A stretch of 37,669 bases of DNA from Caballeronia sp. dw_19 (GCF_018449515.1 NZ_JAAVUQ010000057.1:1-37669); one strand, 5' to 3'. Counted from the stretch's first letter, positions 16,616 through 26,439 are shown. A program made the numbers and translations. Notes: generated by a model not told the origin, from the letters alone.

Positions 16616-16942
16616 TATCACGATGCGATCAACCGGAAACATCGCGTGGAACGCCGGTGGCCGCAGCCTGGAACGGGTGAAGGTAATGCTCACGCCGCTG
16701 CGACGGCAGGCATGCAACGTACACAATTAAATTACGGACTCGCATGTCCCGAAGAAATGCCGCGTGAATATAATGAGCGCCGCCTGTATTCCCGCAGATA
16801 AAAACCCATGATCGAATCTCCCGGCGCAGCACGAGCGCGTGGGTACCGCGTGACGCTTCGCCCGGCCGCTGTAAAGCGCGTTCGTTCGGACGCGGAGTGG
16901 TATCTTTAATCTGTCAAAGCACCCCGAACCGAGGCCCCTGGA
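16616..16942. promoter_or_regulatory. Divergent intergenic region nuclease-helicase / CheB-CheR kinase
   Basis: About 330 bases without a supportable gene. It contains the promoters of both divergent genes. The only readable elements are the possible TAATAT for the helicase and GAGG (16931-16934), eight bases before the GTG start of the sensor kinase. I see no clear -35/-10 pair for the plus strand. Confidence 0.45.
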
Positions 16943-19900
16943 GTGAGCGAAACTACAACATCAACGGTGCCGCCGGCGGGAGAGGACGCACCGGGCGAGG
17001 CTCATAGCCCGAGTTCGCTGGGTTTCCCTGTTGTCGGGATCGGTGCTTCCGCAGGGGGCGTCCAGGCGCTGCTGCGCTTCTTCGAGAACGCGCCAGCCGA
17101 CATGGGCATGGCGTTTGTCGTGGTCCTGCACTTGTCGGCGAAGCATGTCAGCAGTGCGGACAAGGTGCTGCAGAACGTGACCCGCATGCGCGTGTCGCAG
17201 GTCAACGGGCCGACGCAGATAGAAGCGAACAATGTCTATGTCATCGCACCGGGCAAGAACCTGACGATGGCGGACGGTTACCTGAACGCGCGCAATGCCG
17301 AGCCCACGGCGGGGCGGCCGGTCTCTATCGACCGGTTTTTCCGGAGTCTGGCCGATGCGCATGGCCAGCGCGCGATGTGCATCGTGATGTCCGGCACGGG
17401 CAGCGACGGTGCGGTCGGCATTGCCAGCGTGAAGGAAAAGGGGGGCGTGACGCTCGCGCAGGAGCCGAACGATGCCGAATACGCGGAGATGCCGCAGAAC
17501 GCGATCCTGACAGACCAGGTCGACCTTGTGCTGCCTGTAGTTGAGATGCCGCAACGGCTGCTCGACATATGGAACAACGCCAAGCGCATCGCCCTGCCCG
17601 AACTGGAACCGGCAACGCCTGGTCCGGCCGACCGGGCCGGCCGCCAGAGTGAGGCCGAACTTGCGTTGCAGGCCATTTTGGCGACGTTGCGCACCCGCAC
17701 CGGCCACGACTTCCGTTTCTACAAGCGGGCGACCATGCTGCGCCGGATCGAGCGGCGCCTGCAGGTCAACGGCGTGCCGGACCTCATTGCCTACCGCGAC
17801 CTGTTGCGGGAAAACCCACGCGAAACCGCGGCCTTGCTCAAGGACATGCTGATTGGCGTGACCGGTTTTTTCCGCGACAGGGAAGCGTTCGAGTCGCTCG
17901 AGCGCGGCGTGCTGCCGGCCTTGTTTCACAACAGGGCCGAAGGCGACCAGGTTCGCGCGTGGGTCGCGGGATGCTCGTCGGGCGAGGAAGCGTATTCGCT
18001 TGCAATGCTCTTGTCCGAGCAACGCGATGCGTTGCATTCCTCAGCCAGTATCCAGGTGTTCGCCACGGACATTGACGAAAGCGCGGTTGCGCGCGCACGG
18101 GCCGGACTGTATCCCGAGTCGATCATGACCGACGTCCGCCCCTCTATGCTGCGGCAATTTTTTGTCAAGACCGATTCGCGCTACGAGGTGGTGAAAAGCG
18201 TACGCGAGAAAATACTGTTCGCGATGCACAACGTACTGCGCGATCCGCCGTTTTCGCGGCTAGACCTGGTTTCCTGCCGCAATCTCCTGATCTATCTCGA
18301 CCGCGGCGTGCAGAACCAGGTGCTGGAGATGTTCCACTACGCGTTGTGCCCCAACGGGTATCTGTTCCTGGGCAGCTCGGAGTCGGCGGACTCGGTGGAA
18401 GACCTGTTCAGTGTGGTCGACAAGAAGAACCGGATCTACCGGGCGAAAGCGGTAAAGCCGTCGAACCGACCGTCGATGGGGTCCCCCTTGCTATTGATGC
18501 AAGGGCGTTACGCGCGCGACGAAGAGGCGGGGTCCGCGCTACTCCCGGGGCGCCGCAATTTCTCGTTCAGTGCGTTACACCAGCGTGTGCTCGAGCAATA
18601 CGCGGCGCCTAGCGTGATTGTGAACCGCGACTCGAAGATCGTGCATATGTCGGACAACGCGGGACGTTTCCTGCGGTATGTCGGAGGCGAACCCTCAAGC
18701 AACATGATTGCCGTCGTGCTGCCCGAACTGCGGCTCGACCTGCGTACCGCGCTGTTCCAGGCCGCGCAGACGGGCAATAGCGTGGAGGCCCGGCGCGTCA
18801 AGCTGCAGCGCGACGGTCACCCTTCATACGTCAACATGACCGTCCGCCCGTTCCATGACGCCGCCACCGACGCCGATTTCCTCCTCGTGCTGTTCGACGA
18901 GGTCCAGGAAGCGATGACGGAAAGCAAGGTGGTCGTGGAGCATCAGACGGGTAATGACACCGTGATGCAGCAACTCGAACAAGAGCTGCAGTCGAGCAAG
19001 GAGCAACTGCAGACCACGATAGAGCAGTACGAGACGTCGACGGAAGAGCTGAAGGCGTCGAATGAGGAATTGCAGGCGATCAACGAGGAGTTGAGATCGG
19101 CGACGGAGGAACTCGAAACCAGCAAGGAAGAGTTGCAGTCGGTGAACGAGGAACTCATCACGGTCAACGCGGAACTGCAGGCGAAGATAGAGGAAACCGG
19201 CAAGGCCAATGACGACCTGCAGAACCTGATTACCTCTACGGACATTGCCACTATCTTCGTCGATCGCGCGATGTGCATCAAACGCTATACGCCGAGCGCG
19301 GCCACGGTGTTCAACCTGATCGGCGCGGATGTCGGGCGCTCGTTGTTCGACATCACGCACCGGCTCGTCTATCCCGAGCTGGCCGATGACGTGAGTGCGA
19401 CGTTCCAGTCATTGCGCCTGACCGAGCGCGAAGTCGCCACCTCCGACGGCCGCTGGTTCTTCGCGCGTGTGCTGCCCTACCGGACGGCGGACGATCGGAT
19501 TGACGGCGCGGTGCTCAGTCTTGTTGAAACCACGGCGCGCCGCCGCGCGGAAGCGGACGTGCGGGCGGGCGAAGAGCGCCTGAGACTCGCGGCGCAGACG
19601 ACGAACGACTTCGCGATCCTCGTGCAGGACCTCGAAGGCCGCATCGTCAGCTGGAATGCCGGCGCAGAGCGCGTTTTCGGTTATACGGCAGGGGAAGCGA
19701 TCGGGCAGAACATCGACGTGATCTTTACGGTGGCGGATCAGCAAGCGCGCCTGCCGGCGCTTGAACGCGAGGCCGCGCAACGCGACGGGCGGGCTGACGA
19801 CGATCGCTGGCATGTCGCAAAGGGCGGCCGCAAGGTGTATTGCAGCGGCGTGGTGACACCATTGTCCGATCCGAAATTCACGGGCTACGCGAAGATAGTG

Positions 19901-21130
19901 AGGGATCTCACGGACCGCAAGACACAGGAAGACGCGCGGCAGTCGCAACTCGCGGAGGAGCGTGCGGTGCGGGCGCAGGCGGAGGCGGCGAACCGGCTCA
20001 AGGACGATTTCCTGGCCGTGCTGTCGCATGAATTGAAGCACCCGCTCAACCTGATTCACGTGAAGGCGGAGATGTTGCCGCGCATCCCCGAGGCGCGCGG
20101 CGTACCGGCCATCCAGCTCGCGGCGGACGCGATCCAGCGGGCCGTGCTGGGTCAGGCGAAGATCATCGACGACTTGCTGGACCTGTCGCGCGTGCGTACC
20201 GGCAAGCTGGCGCTGAACCTGGCGACGGGCGACGTCGCGGCCATGCTGCGGACCATTGCCGATGCGATCGAGGCGGACGCGGCATCAAGGGGCGTTGCGC
20301 TGTCGTTCGAGGGTCTGGATCAACCGGTCTGGACCAAGGTGGACGCCGTACGCTTCGACCAGATCGTGTGGAACCTGTTGAGCAACGCGCTGAAGTTTAC
20401 GCCGCGGGGCGGCTCGGTTTGCGTTCGCCTCACGTGCGAGGAGGACGAGTTGCGCATTGACGTAACGGATACCGGGCTGGGGATCGATGCATCGCTGTTG
20501 CCGCATATCTTCGAGATGTTCTCCCAGGGAAGCGAAGCCCGCCGCAAGACCGGCGGAGGCATGGGCATTGGCCTCGCGCTGGTCAGGCAACTCGTGGAGA
20601 TGCATGCGGGACGCGTACTCGCCCATTCCGACGGGGTGGGGCGCGGCACGCGGATGAGCGTCTGGTTGCCCCTGGTCGATGGCCGTCCCGTGGGCAAGCA
20701 TCTGCCGGACGCGCGCAGCGGATCGCTGGCGGGCGTGCGTATGCTGGTCGTCGACGACGACTCCGAGACCGCGAGCGCATTCGCGGCTTTGCTGGAACTT
20801 GAAGGTGCGCTGGTCGCTACCGCACACGACAGCGAGGACGCCCTCGCGCTGCTCGAACGCAACCACGTGGACCTGCTGGTCTGCGACATCAGCATGTCCG
20901 GCGTGGACGGTTACGAATTCATTGGCCAGGTGCGGGCGAATCCCCGCTTGGCCCAATTGCCCGCCGTTGCGCTGACAGGCTACACGGCCGGCGCCGGCGA
21001 CCAGCGTGCACGCGGGGCGGGCTTCGACTTGACGTTGACCAAGCCGGTTTCTCTTGACGCGCTGATTGCCGCCGCCGAGCAGGTGTTCTTCTGGCGCGGC
21101 GCACATGGCGGCAGGCATGAACATGGCTGA
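16943..21130 (+). CDS. CheB-CheR-PAS-histidine kinase-receiver hybrid sensor protein
   Basis: 1395 residues, GTG start with GAGG eight bases upstream. In order: CheB-type methylesterase (GIGASAGGVQ, VVLHLSAKH and GTGSDGAVG give the Ser-His-Asp triad, about 30-215); CheR methyltransferase (GCSSGEEAYSLAM, about 225-490); a long coiled coil with repeated EEL (about 670-750); two PAS domains (about 750-850 and 870-985); a HisKA H-box with H1029 in LSHELKHPLN; HATPase (NLLSNALKFTP, DTGLGI, GGGMGIGLAL); and a receiver with D1315 in VCDISMSGVDG and LTKPV. No transmembrane segment is seen, so it is cytoplasmic. No chemotaxis genes lie nearby, so its targets for methylation and phosphotransfer are unknown. 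It is a single gene with an unknown signal. Confidence 0.95.
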   Translation: MSETTTSTVPPAGEDAPGEAHSPSSLGFPVVGIGASAGGVQALLRFFENAPADMGMAFVVVLHLSAKHVSSADKVLQNVTRMRVSQVNGPTQIEANNVYVIAPGKNLTMADGYLNARNAEPTAGRPVSIDRFFRSLADAHGQRAMCIVMSGTGSDGAVGIASVKEKGGVTLAQEPNDAEYAEMPQNAILTDQVDLVLPVVEMPQRLLDIWNNAKRIALPELEPATPGPADRAGRQSEAELALQAILATLRTRTGHDFRFYKRATMLRRIERRLQVNGVPDLIAYRDLLRENPRETAALLKDMLIGVTGFFRDREAFESLERGVLPALFHNRAEGDQVRAWVAGCSSGEEAYSLAMLLSEQRDALHSSASIQVFATDIDESAVARARAGLYPESIMTDVRPSMLRQFFVKTDSRYEVVKSVREKILFAMHNVLRDPPFSRLDLVSCRNLLIYLDRGVQNQVLEMFHYALCPNGYLFLGSSESADSVEDLFSVVDKKNRIYRAKAVKPSNRPSMGSPLLLMQGRYARDEEAGSALLPGRRNFSFSALHQRVLEQYAAPSVIVNRDSKIVHMSDNAGRFLRYVGGEPSSNMIAVVLPELRLDLRTALFQAAQTGNSVEARRVKLQRDGHPSYVNMTVRPFHDAATDADFLLVLFDEVQEAMTESKVVVEHQTGNDTVMQQLEQELQSSKEQLQTTIEQYETSTEELKASNEELQAINEELRSATEELETSKEELQSVNEELITVNAELQAKIEETGKANDDLQNLITSTDIATIFVDRAMCIKRYTPSAATVFNLIGADVGRSLFDITHRLVYPELADDVSATFQSLRLTEREVATSDGRWFFARVLPYRTADDRIDGAVLSLVETTARRRAEADVRAGEERLRLAAQTTNDFAILVQDLEGRIVSWNAGAERVFGYTAGEAIGQNIDVIFTVADQQARLPALEREAAQRDGRADDDRWHVAKGGRKVYCSGVVTPLSDPKFTGYAKIVRDLTDRKTQEDARQSQLAEERAVRAQAEAANRLKDDFLAVLSHELKHPLNLIHVKAEMLPRIPEARGVPAIQLAADAIQRAVLGQAKIIDDLLDLSRVRTGKLALNLATGDVAAMLRTIADAIEADAASRGVALSFEGLDQPVWTKVDAVRFDQIVWNLLSNALKFTPRGGSVCVRLTCEEDELRIDVTDTGLGIDASLLPHIFEMFSQGSEARRKTGGGMGIGLALVRQLVEMHAGRVLAHSDGVGRGTRMSVWLPLVDGRPVGKHLPDARSGSLAGVRMLVVDDDSETASAFAALLELEGALVATAHDSEDALALLERNHVDLLVCDISMSGVDGYEFIGQVRANPRLAQLPAVALTGYTAGAGDQRARGAGFDLTLTKPVSLDALIAAAEQVFFWRGAHGGRHEHG

Positions 21131-21164
21131 TGACTGATGGGTAAGGTGGATTGCTTCAAGCGCG

Positions 21165-22454
21165 CTATTTGTGAATGTCGGCGCGCAACTGCGTTACGTC
21201 GCGTGTCGTGACGGGCGACGCGTTATTGCCCCACGTCGTGCGGATGAACGTCAGCACTTGTGCCATTTCCGTGTTGGTCAGGTTGTCCGAGTAAGCCGGC
21301 ATGTTCTTGCGCGGCGGCCCTTGTTTCGTGTCGGGAGAATTGCCGCCTTCGACCATCAGTCGCGTTAGCGAGGTGGTATCGGCGCTCAATACGGCGGGGT
21401 TGCCCGCGAGCTTCGGATATTTTTGCGGCGTGCCTTCTCCCTCTGCTCCATGGCACTTCGCGCAGAAGGACAGATAGATACCGGCGCCAGGACGTTCGAT
21501 GTTGCCCGTGCGTGTGGCGGCGGTAGTCTGCCGTGCAGCGAGGGACTGTGGCACGTAAGCCCCCGATGCGCGCCGCGGCGGCAAGCTCTTCAGGTAATGC
21601 GCGATCGCGTTCAGATCGTCGCCGTTCATGTACTGGGTGCTGTCTTCCACCACCTGGACCATGCTGCCGAACGTGACCAGTCCGCCCCCATGCCCTGACT
21701 TGAGGAACGCCGCGATCTCCTGTTCGCGCACGCGGCCGAGGCCTGAACCGCTGTCGCCCGTCAGGTTCGGTGCGAACCAGTGATCGTTCACGCCGCCTGT
21801 CAGATACTGTTCCGACAACTCCGTATAACCGCGTTCCTCGTACGCGGGACCACGCGGCGTGTGGCATGCGCCGCAGTGTCCCAGCGACTGCACGAGATAA
21901 GCGCCGCGGTTCCATTGGGCGTCGTGTTCCGGATGCGGCGCATACGCTTCGTTCGGCGCGAAGGTCAGGTTCCAGAACACCAGCGCCCAGCGCTGGTTAA
22001 AAGGAAACGGCAGGCGAGTGGGCGGCGGCGGCTTCGAGACCGCTTGCACGCCATGCATGAAGTAGGCGTATAGCGCTTGCATGTCGTTGTCGTCGATTTT
22101 CGAAAACGACGGGTACGGCATCGCTGGATACAGATGCTTGCCGCCGCGCGCGACCCCTTCGCGCAGCGTCCGCGCGAAGTCGTCGTAGGTGTACTCGCCG
22201 ATCCCGTATTGCTTGTCGGGCGTGATGTTGCTGCTGACGATTGTGCCGAACGGCGACGCCATGCCCAACCCGCCCGCGAACGGCGCGCCGCCTTGAGGTG
22301 CGGTATGGCAGCCGGCGCAATCGCCGGCTCGGGCCAGGTATTCGCCGCGTGCGATCAACGTTTGATCGGGTTGAGCCGTCTGAGCGGTCGGCTGTGCGTG
22401 CGCTTGTTCCGTCAATGCAACGAGGCAAGCGAGAAGGGCGGTGGCACGTTTCAT
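21165..22454 (-). CDS. Periplasmic triheme c-type cytochrome (dehydrogenase cytochrome subunit type)
   Basis: About 429 residues from the ATG at 22454, chosen because the upstream TTG frame overlaps the stop of the preceding gene and the ATG begins a clear signal peptide (KRATALLACLVALTEQAHA). Three heme-binding CxxCH motifs are present, CAGCH, CGACH and CAKCH, each in its own class I cytochrome c domain. The pattern matches the large cytochrome c subunits of alcohol, gluconate or sorbitol dehydrogenases. Located as the last gene of the oxidase cluster, five bases after the small membrane protein, it probably brings electrons to the oxidase rather than serving a dehydrogenase, none of which is adjacent. 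Confidence 0.88.
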   Translation of the reverse strand: MKRATALLACLVALTEQAHAQPTAQTAQPDQTLIARGEYLARAGDCAGCHTAPQGGAPFAGGLGMASPFGTIVSSNITPDKQYGIGEYTYDDFARTLREGVARGGKHLYPAMPYPSFSKIDDNDMQALYAYFMHGVQAVSKPPPPTRLPFPFNQRWALVFWNLTFAPNEAYAPHPEHDAQWNRGAYLVQSLGHCGACHTPRGPAYEERGYTELSEQYLTGGVNDHWFAPNLTGDSGSGLGRVREQEIAAFLKSGHGGGLVTFGSMVQVVEDSTQYMNGDDLNAIAHYLKSLPPRRASGAYVPQSLAARQTTAATRTGNIERPGAGIYLSFCAKCHGAEGEGTPQKYPKLAGNPAVLSADTTSLTRLMVEGGNSPDTKQGPPRKNMPAYSDNLTNTEMAQVLTFIRTTWGNNASPVTTRDVTQLRADIHK

Positions 22455-22459
22455 CGGCG

Positions 22460-22855
22460 TCACCACGGTTTGCAAGGCGAGACGATCAACGCGGCCATTG
22501 CGGTCACGAGCAGTCCGAGAACGAACATCGGGCTGGACAGGATGGCAACGTGAAACAGGAATCTCCCGGCCCTGCGGTCGGGGTTAGTGCCCGCTCCCTG
22601 GCGAAGGGTCCGCCAACCCCGCCACGCGGCTGTGAGGCCGCCCAGCGCCACGGCAAGACACACCAGGCTCACTGCGCCAATGTAAGCGCCCAACGCGTGC
22701 AGGTCCGGATGCGCGAGCGGGTCCTGCGCCGGGTAACAAGCCTGCGCCGCGAGCGCTTCGCATACGCAGATCTGCACGATCCACGCGAGCGGTGCACCGA
22801 GCAGCGCGTAGATCTGCTGCAGGGCATACAGGATGCGTTCGCGGCGTGCCGTCAC
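22460..22855 (-). CDS. Small membrane protein of the oxidase cluster
   Basis: 131 residues with three probable membrane segments (YALLGAPLAWIVQICVCEAL, IGAVSLVCLAVALGG and FHVAILSSPMFVLGLLVTAM). No cofactor motif is seen and no named family is recognised. It sits ten bases after the subunit III gene and ends five bases before the cytochrome gene, so it is cotranscribed. By position it could be the analogue of CoxP in a coxMNOP-type oxidase, or an oxidase assembly or accessory protein. The name is inferred from position only. Confidence 0.75.
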   Translation of the reverse strand: MTARRERILYALQQIYALLGAPLAWIVQICVCEALAAQACYPAQDPLAHPDLHALGAYIGAVSLVCLAVALGGLTAAWRGWRTLRQGAGTNPDRRAGRFLFHVAILSSPMFVLGLLVTAMAALIVSPCKPW

Positions 22856-22865
22856 GGCGTGTCTC

Positions 22866-23465
22866 CTAGAGCACGTAGGGGCTGATATAAAGCGTCGTGA
22901 AAATAAACAGCCAGACGATATCCACGAAATGCCAGTACATGCCGCCGATACTCAGGACGGTATGGCGGCGATCGTCGAAAAACCCGAGCGCGGTCCAGGC
23001 AAGCAGCAGGATCAGCACCACGAGCCCGGCCACCACATGCAGCATGTGGAAGCCGGTGATGGTGAAATAGAGCGAGCCGTAGAGATGCGCCGAGGGTCCG
23101 TACGGATGGTCGTGCCACTCATTGAGCTGCACGCCGACGAACAGCACCCCGAGCACGATCGCCACGCTCATCCACAGCATCGCCATGCGGCGGCGCTCCC
23201 GCTTGACCGCACGCTCGGACAACACGACAAACACGCTGCTGGTCAGCAGCACGGCCGTATTGAAAAGCGCCGGGCCCATCTTCGGCAATCCGTCCGGCGG
23301 CCATTTGCCGCCGCCTTGCGAGTACAGGTACAGGTAGCTGAAGATCAGGTAACCAAACAGCGCGGCCTCGGTCCCGATCAGCGTCCACATGCCCCACCAG
23401 CCGCCCGCGCTTTGTCCTTTGCCGCCAACCGGCAGAGGGCGCTTCATGTCGATGACATCAGCCAA
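22866..23465 (-). CDS. coxO: Cytochrome c oxidase subunit III-like protein
   Basis: About 199 residues with five predicted membrane helices, the usual short form (CyoC/CoxO type) of subunit III: GMWTLIGTEAALFGYLIFSY, ALFNTAVLLTSSVFVVLSE, GITGFHMLHVVAGLVVLILL and the C-terminal YWHFVDIVWLFIFTTLYI. HMLHV and the WHFVD signature are conserved. The start is taken as TTG 23465, with a GGGAG ribosome site seven bases upstream and the upstream gene's stop a few bases downstream. An in-frame ATG at 23447 is the alternative. The symbol is by analogy with coxMNOP. It stabilises subunit I and may act in oxygen access. Confidence 0.86.
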   Translation of the reverse strand: MADVIDMKRPLPVGGKGQSAGGWWGMWTLIGTEAALFGYLIFSYLYLYSQGGGKWPPDGLPKMGPALFNTAVLLTSSVFVVLSERAVKRERRRMAMLWMSVAIVLGVLFVGVQLNEWHDHPYGPSAHLYGSLYFTITGFHMLHVVAGLVVLILLLAWTALGFFDDRRHTVLSIGGMYWHFVDIVWLFIFTTLYISPYVL

Positions 23466-25428
23466 GCGTTTCTCCCTGAGGTTCACGTTGGCCCAAAGGC
23501 GCTTCGGGCCACATCCATGCGGTTAGTGAAACGGCGAAACCTGCCAGCATCAGAAGCGCAAGCCACCACACGTGCAGCAGCATCGCGGCGAAGATCAGCG
23601 TGGAGAACAAGCCGACCAGGAAGGGGGCGTACGAGTCGCCGGGCATCTTGAGGATGGCGTCGGGGCGTCCGTCGAGCGCGCGGGTGGCCAGCGCCTCGCG
23701 GCCATGATCGAGGATCAGGCCTTCGTCGAGTTGGGTCCGCGCCCGGGATGGGTCGTCTGCGAAGAGCCGTTCTTCCCACAGTGGATGGCCGCTTTCCACT
23801 ACCGGGATGGTCGCGAAGTTGTAGGGCGGCGGCGGCGACGAAACGGACCATTCGAGCGTCGGAGCATCCCACGGATTGTCGCCGGCAACGGGACCGCGTT
23901 TATAGCTCCATAGCACGTCCGCGAGAAACATCAGCACGCCGGTCGCGAACACGAACGAGCCTATCGACGTGATCATGTTGACCGTGTTCCAGCCCATGTC
24001 GCCGGAATACGTGTAGATGCGCCGCGGCATGCCGAGAAGGCCTGCTATATGCATCGGGAAGAAGCCGAGGTTGAAGCCGACGAACGAGACCCAGAATGTC
24101 AGCTTGCCGAAGCGCTCGCTCATCAGGCGGCCGGTGAATTTCGGAAACCAGAAGACCACGCCGCCCATAACCGGAAACACGTTGATGCCGAGCAACACGT
24201 AATGCAGGTGTGCGACGACGAAGTAGGTATCGTTGAGTTGCCAGTCGAGCGGCACGGCGGCCGTCATCACGCCTGAAACCCCGCCAATCACGAACAGCAG
24301 CACAAAGCCCGCGAAATACAGGAATGGCACCTTGAACACGGGACGTCCGGTCCAGATTGTCGCGATCCATGCGAAGGTGGCGACCGCGCTCGGGATCGAG
24401 ATCACCATGCTGGCAGAGCCAAAGAACGCGAGCGCCAGCGCGGGAATGCCGGTGGCGAACATGTGATGAATCCACACGATGAAACCAATCACCATGGTAG
24501 CGACCGTCGACAGGGCGACCGGCGTATAGCCGACCAGCGGCCGGCGGCAAAAGACCGGCAGCGCATCCGAAACAATGCCCATGGCGGGCAGCACGACCGC
24601 GTAGACCCACGGATGGGCGAACATCCAGAACAGGTGTTGCCAGAGCAGCGGCCGGCCGCCGTTAAGGACATCGAAGAAATGGGTGCCGAACTGGCGGTCG
24701 AGCCAGAGCAGGAAGAACGCAAGGCTCACCGCGGGCACCGCAAGCAGGTTGCCGCCGGATGCCGTGAGCGTGCCCCATACCAGTACCGGCACACGATCAA
24801 TGGACATGCCCGGCGCGCGCATGCGGATGAGCGTGACCACGAAGTTCGCCGAGCCCACCGTGGTCGACGCGCCGAGCAAGACCATGCCGAGTGCGTAGAT
24901 ATCGATGTTCGGCCCCGTGTTGTATTCGAGCCCCGAGAGCGGCACGTAGTTGAACCAGCCGGCATTGGGCGCCTGTCCAAACGGAAAACTCGAATAGAGA
25001 AAGATGCCCGCGAACAGGAACAACCAGTAGGAAAGCGCGTTGAGGCGCGGGAACGCCATGTCGCGCGCACCCAGAATCAGCGGCCACAAATAGTTGGAAA
25101 ATCCGGACAGCACGGGCAGCGCGTAGAGGAAGATCATCGTCACGCCGTGCATGGTGAAAAGCTGGCTGTATTGCTCGGGCGTGAGCACGGTGGCGTTGGG
25201 GCGTGCAAGTTGCACGCGCATGATCAACGCTTCCACGCCGCCCATCAGCAGGAACACAAAGGCGGTGACCAGGTACCGCAGGCCGATGCTCTTGTGATCG
25301 ACCGTCGATAACCATCCTCGCCAGCCCGGCGGAGCTTCCCAGATCTCGGCGAGGCGCTTTTGCCTGGCGCTCCCGGGCGGCACACGGCCGCTCTCTGGAA
25401 CACGTGCATCGGCAGGCAGGTTGCTCAT
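23458..25428 (-). CDS. coxN: Cytochrome c oxidase subunit I, divergent in proton-channel residues
   Basis: 656 residues from the ATG at 25428 (GAGGAG nine bases upstream); 86 extra residues of the longer frame are non-coding. All cofactor ligands are present: H94 (heme a), H272 and Y276 (HPWVY) with H321/H322 (VWIHHM) for CuB, H407/H409 (AHLHY) for hemes. D123 and N130 of the D channel remain (GARDMAFPRLN). The glutamate normally two residues after the CuB His is W274, and the channel lysine (TGIK motif) is A350. The C-terminus has an extra hydrophilic part and two membrane helices. It is the catalytic subunit that reduces O2 to water; how it moves protons is unclear. Confidence 0.9.
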   Translation of the reverse strand: MSNLPADARVPESGRVPPGSARQKRLAEIWEAPPGWRGWLSTVDHKSIGLRYLVTAFVFLLMGGVEALIMRVQLARPNATVLTPEQYSQLFTMHGVTMIFLYALPVLSGFSNYLWPLILGARDMAFPRLNALSYWLFLFAGIFLYSSFPFGQAPNAGWFNYVPLSGLEYNTGPNIDIYALGMVLLGASTTVGSANFVVTLIRMRAPGMSIDRVPVLVWGTLTASGGNLLAVPAVSLAFFLLWLDRQFGTHFFDVLNGGRPLLWQHLFWMFAHPWVYAVVLPAMGIVSDALPVFCRRPLVGYTPVALSTVATMVIGFIVWIHHMFATGIPALALAFFGSASMVISIPSAVATFAWIATIWTGRPVFKVPFLYFAGFVLLFVIGGVSGVMTAAVPLDWQLNDTYFVVAHLHYVLLGINVFPVMGGVVFWFPKFTGRLMSERFGKLTFWVSFVGFNLGFFPMHIAGLLGMPRRIYTYSGDMGWNTVNMITSIGSFVFATGVLMFLADVLWSYKRGPVAGDNPWDAPTLEWSVSSPPPPYNFATIPVVESGHPLWEERLFADDPSRARTQLDEGLILDHGREALATRALDGRPDAILKMPGDSYAPFLVGLFSTLIFAAMLLHVWWLALLMLAGFAVSLTAWMWPEAPLGQREPQGETLG

Positions 25429-25448
25429 GAAGCGTCGCTCCTCGATGA

Positions 25449-26438
25449 CTATTTGAGTGTCGCGAGATACGCGGACAAACTCGCCGCTTCGTCGCGTTTC
25501 AGCGCAATGGAAGGCATCAGCGAGTCGGGCTTGATGCGCTGGGCACCCGTGATCCACGCGAGCTGATTCTGTGCGTTGTTCAACAGCGTGCCGGCCGCGA
25601 TCAGCCGCCGCGAGTTCAGATGGGTCAGATCGGGTGCCTGCGCGCCTTGTGCATCCGTGCCGCGGATCACGTGACAACCCGCGCATTTATCGAGGAATAG
25701 CGCTTTGCCCGCGGTCACTGCAGCATCGTTCGGCATGTCCGGCACGCGCGCTTGTTGCGCGCTCCATGCGGCGAAATTGGCGCGGCTCTCGGCCACCACT
25801 TCGAACGCCATATGTGCATGCTGTGCGCCGCAAAACTGCGAGCATTGCCCGCGATACACGCCGGGGGCATCGGCCTGAAGCCATTGTTCGTTGGTCTGGC
25901 CTGGAATCGCCTGGGTCTTGCCCGCGAGCCTCGGTACCCAGAAGGTGTGGATCACGTCGGCGCTTTTCAGCTTGAACCGCACCGGTTCGCCGGTGGGAAT
26001 GTGGATCTCGTTGGCGGTGACGAAACGCGCGGAGGCGGTGGGCGCGTCGTCGTAGGCGACCTTCCACCACCAGTCGTAAGCGGTCACCGTGATTGTGAGC
26101 GCGGGAGTGTCGGCTGGTGTTGCAACTTGATCGAGCGTGAACAGCGCATAGACCAGCATGGCGATGAGCACGGGTACGGAGAGACCGACGCCGATCACGA
26201 TCCAGCGTAACCCGCTCGTCCCGTGAGCGAGTTGCCGCGGCGGGACTTCCGGACGCCGCCGCAGGATAGCAGCGCTCAGCAAGCCGCCGACAATCACGCA
26301 GACCGCAACGCAGATTGCAGTGAAAACCCAGTCGAGCCGAAGCGTCGGTCCAGCAGCCGGCCCGGCCGCGTGAAGGAAGTAGTTGAGCGGTGCGCCGTCG
26401 CTGACGTGCACCTGAGATGCCACCCCGGCGAGCGGCAT
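25449..26438 (-). CDS. coxM: Cytochrome c oxidase subunit II with fused cytochrome c domain
   Basis: 329 residues. Two membrane segments (about 35-60 and 80-105) are followed by the CuA domain: H in VIHTFWVP, and GQCSQFCGAQHAHM gives the two Cys, His and Met ligands (the usual acid in CSELC is Q). A C-terminal class I cytochrome c (CAGCH) makes it a caa3-like subunit II. The N-terminus lacks the lipoprotein or export signal that homologues often have, and a stop codon lies three codons upstream in this frame, while a hydrophobic signal-like stretch occurs in another frame (26497-26451). Either the start differs or a frameshift is present. It lies 155 bases after ackA. Confidence 0.87.
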   Translation of the reverse strand: MPLAGVASQVHVSDGAPLNYFLHAAGPAAGPTLRLDWVFTAICVAVCVIVGGLLSAAILRRRPEVPPRQLAHGTSGLRWIVIGVGLSVPVLIAMLVYALFTLDQVATPADTPALTITVTAYDWWWKVAYDDAPTASARFVTANEIHIPTGEPVRFKLKSADVIHTFWVPRLAGKTQAIPGQTNEQWLQADAPGVYRGQCSQFCGAQHAHMAFEVVAESRANFAAWSAQQARVPDMPNDAAVTAGKALFLDKCAGCHVIRGTDAQGAQAPDLTHLNSRRLIAAGTLLNNAQNQLAWITGAQRIKPDSLMPSIALKRDEAASLSAYLATLK

Positions 26439-26439
26439 C

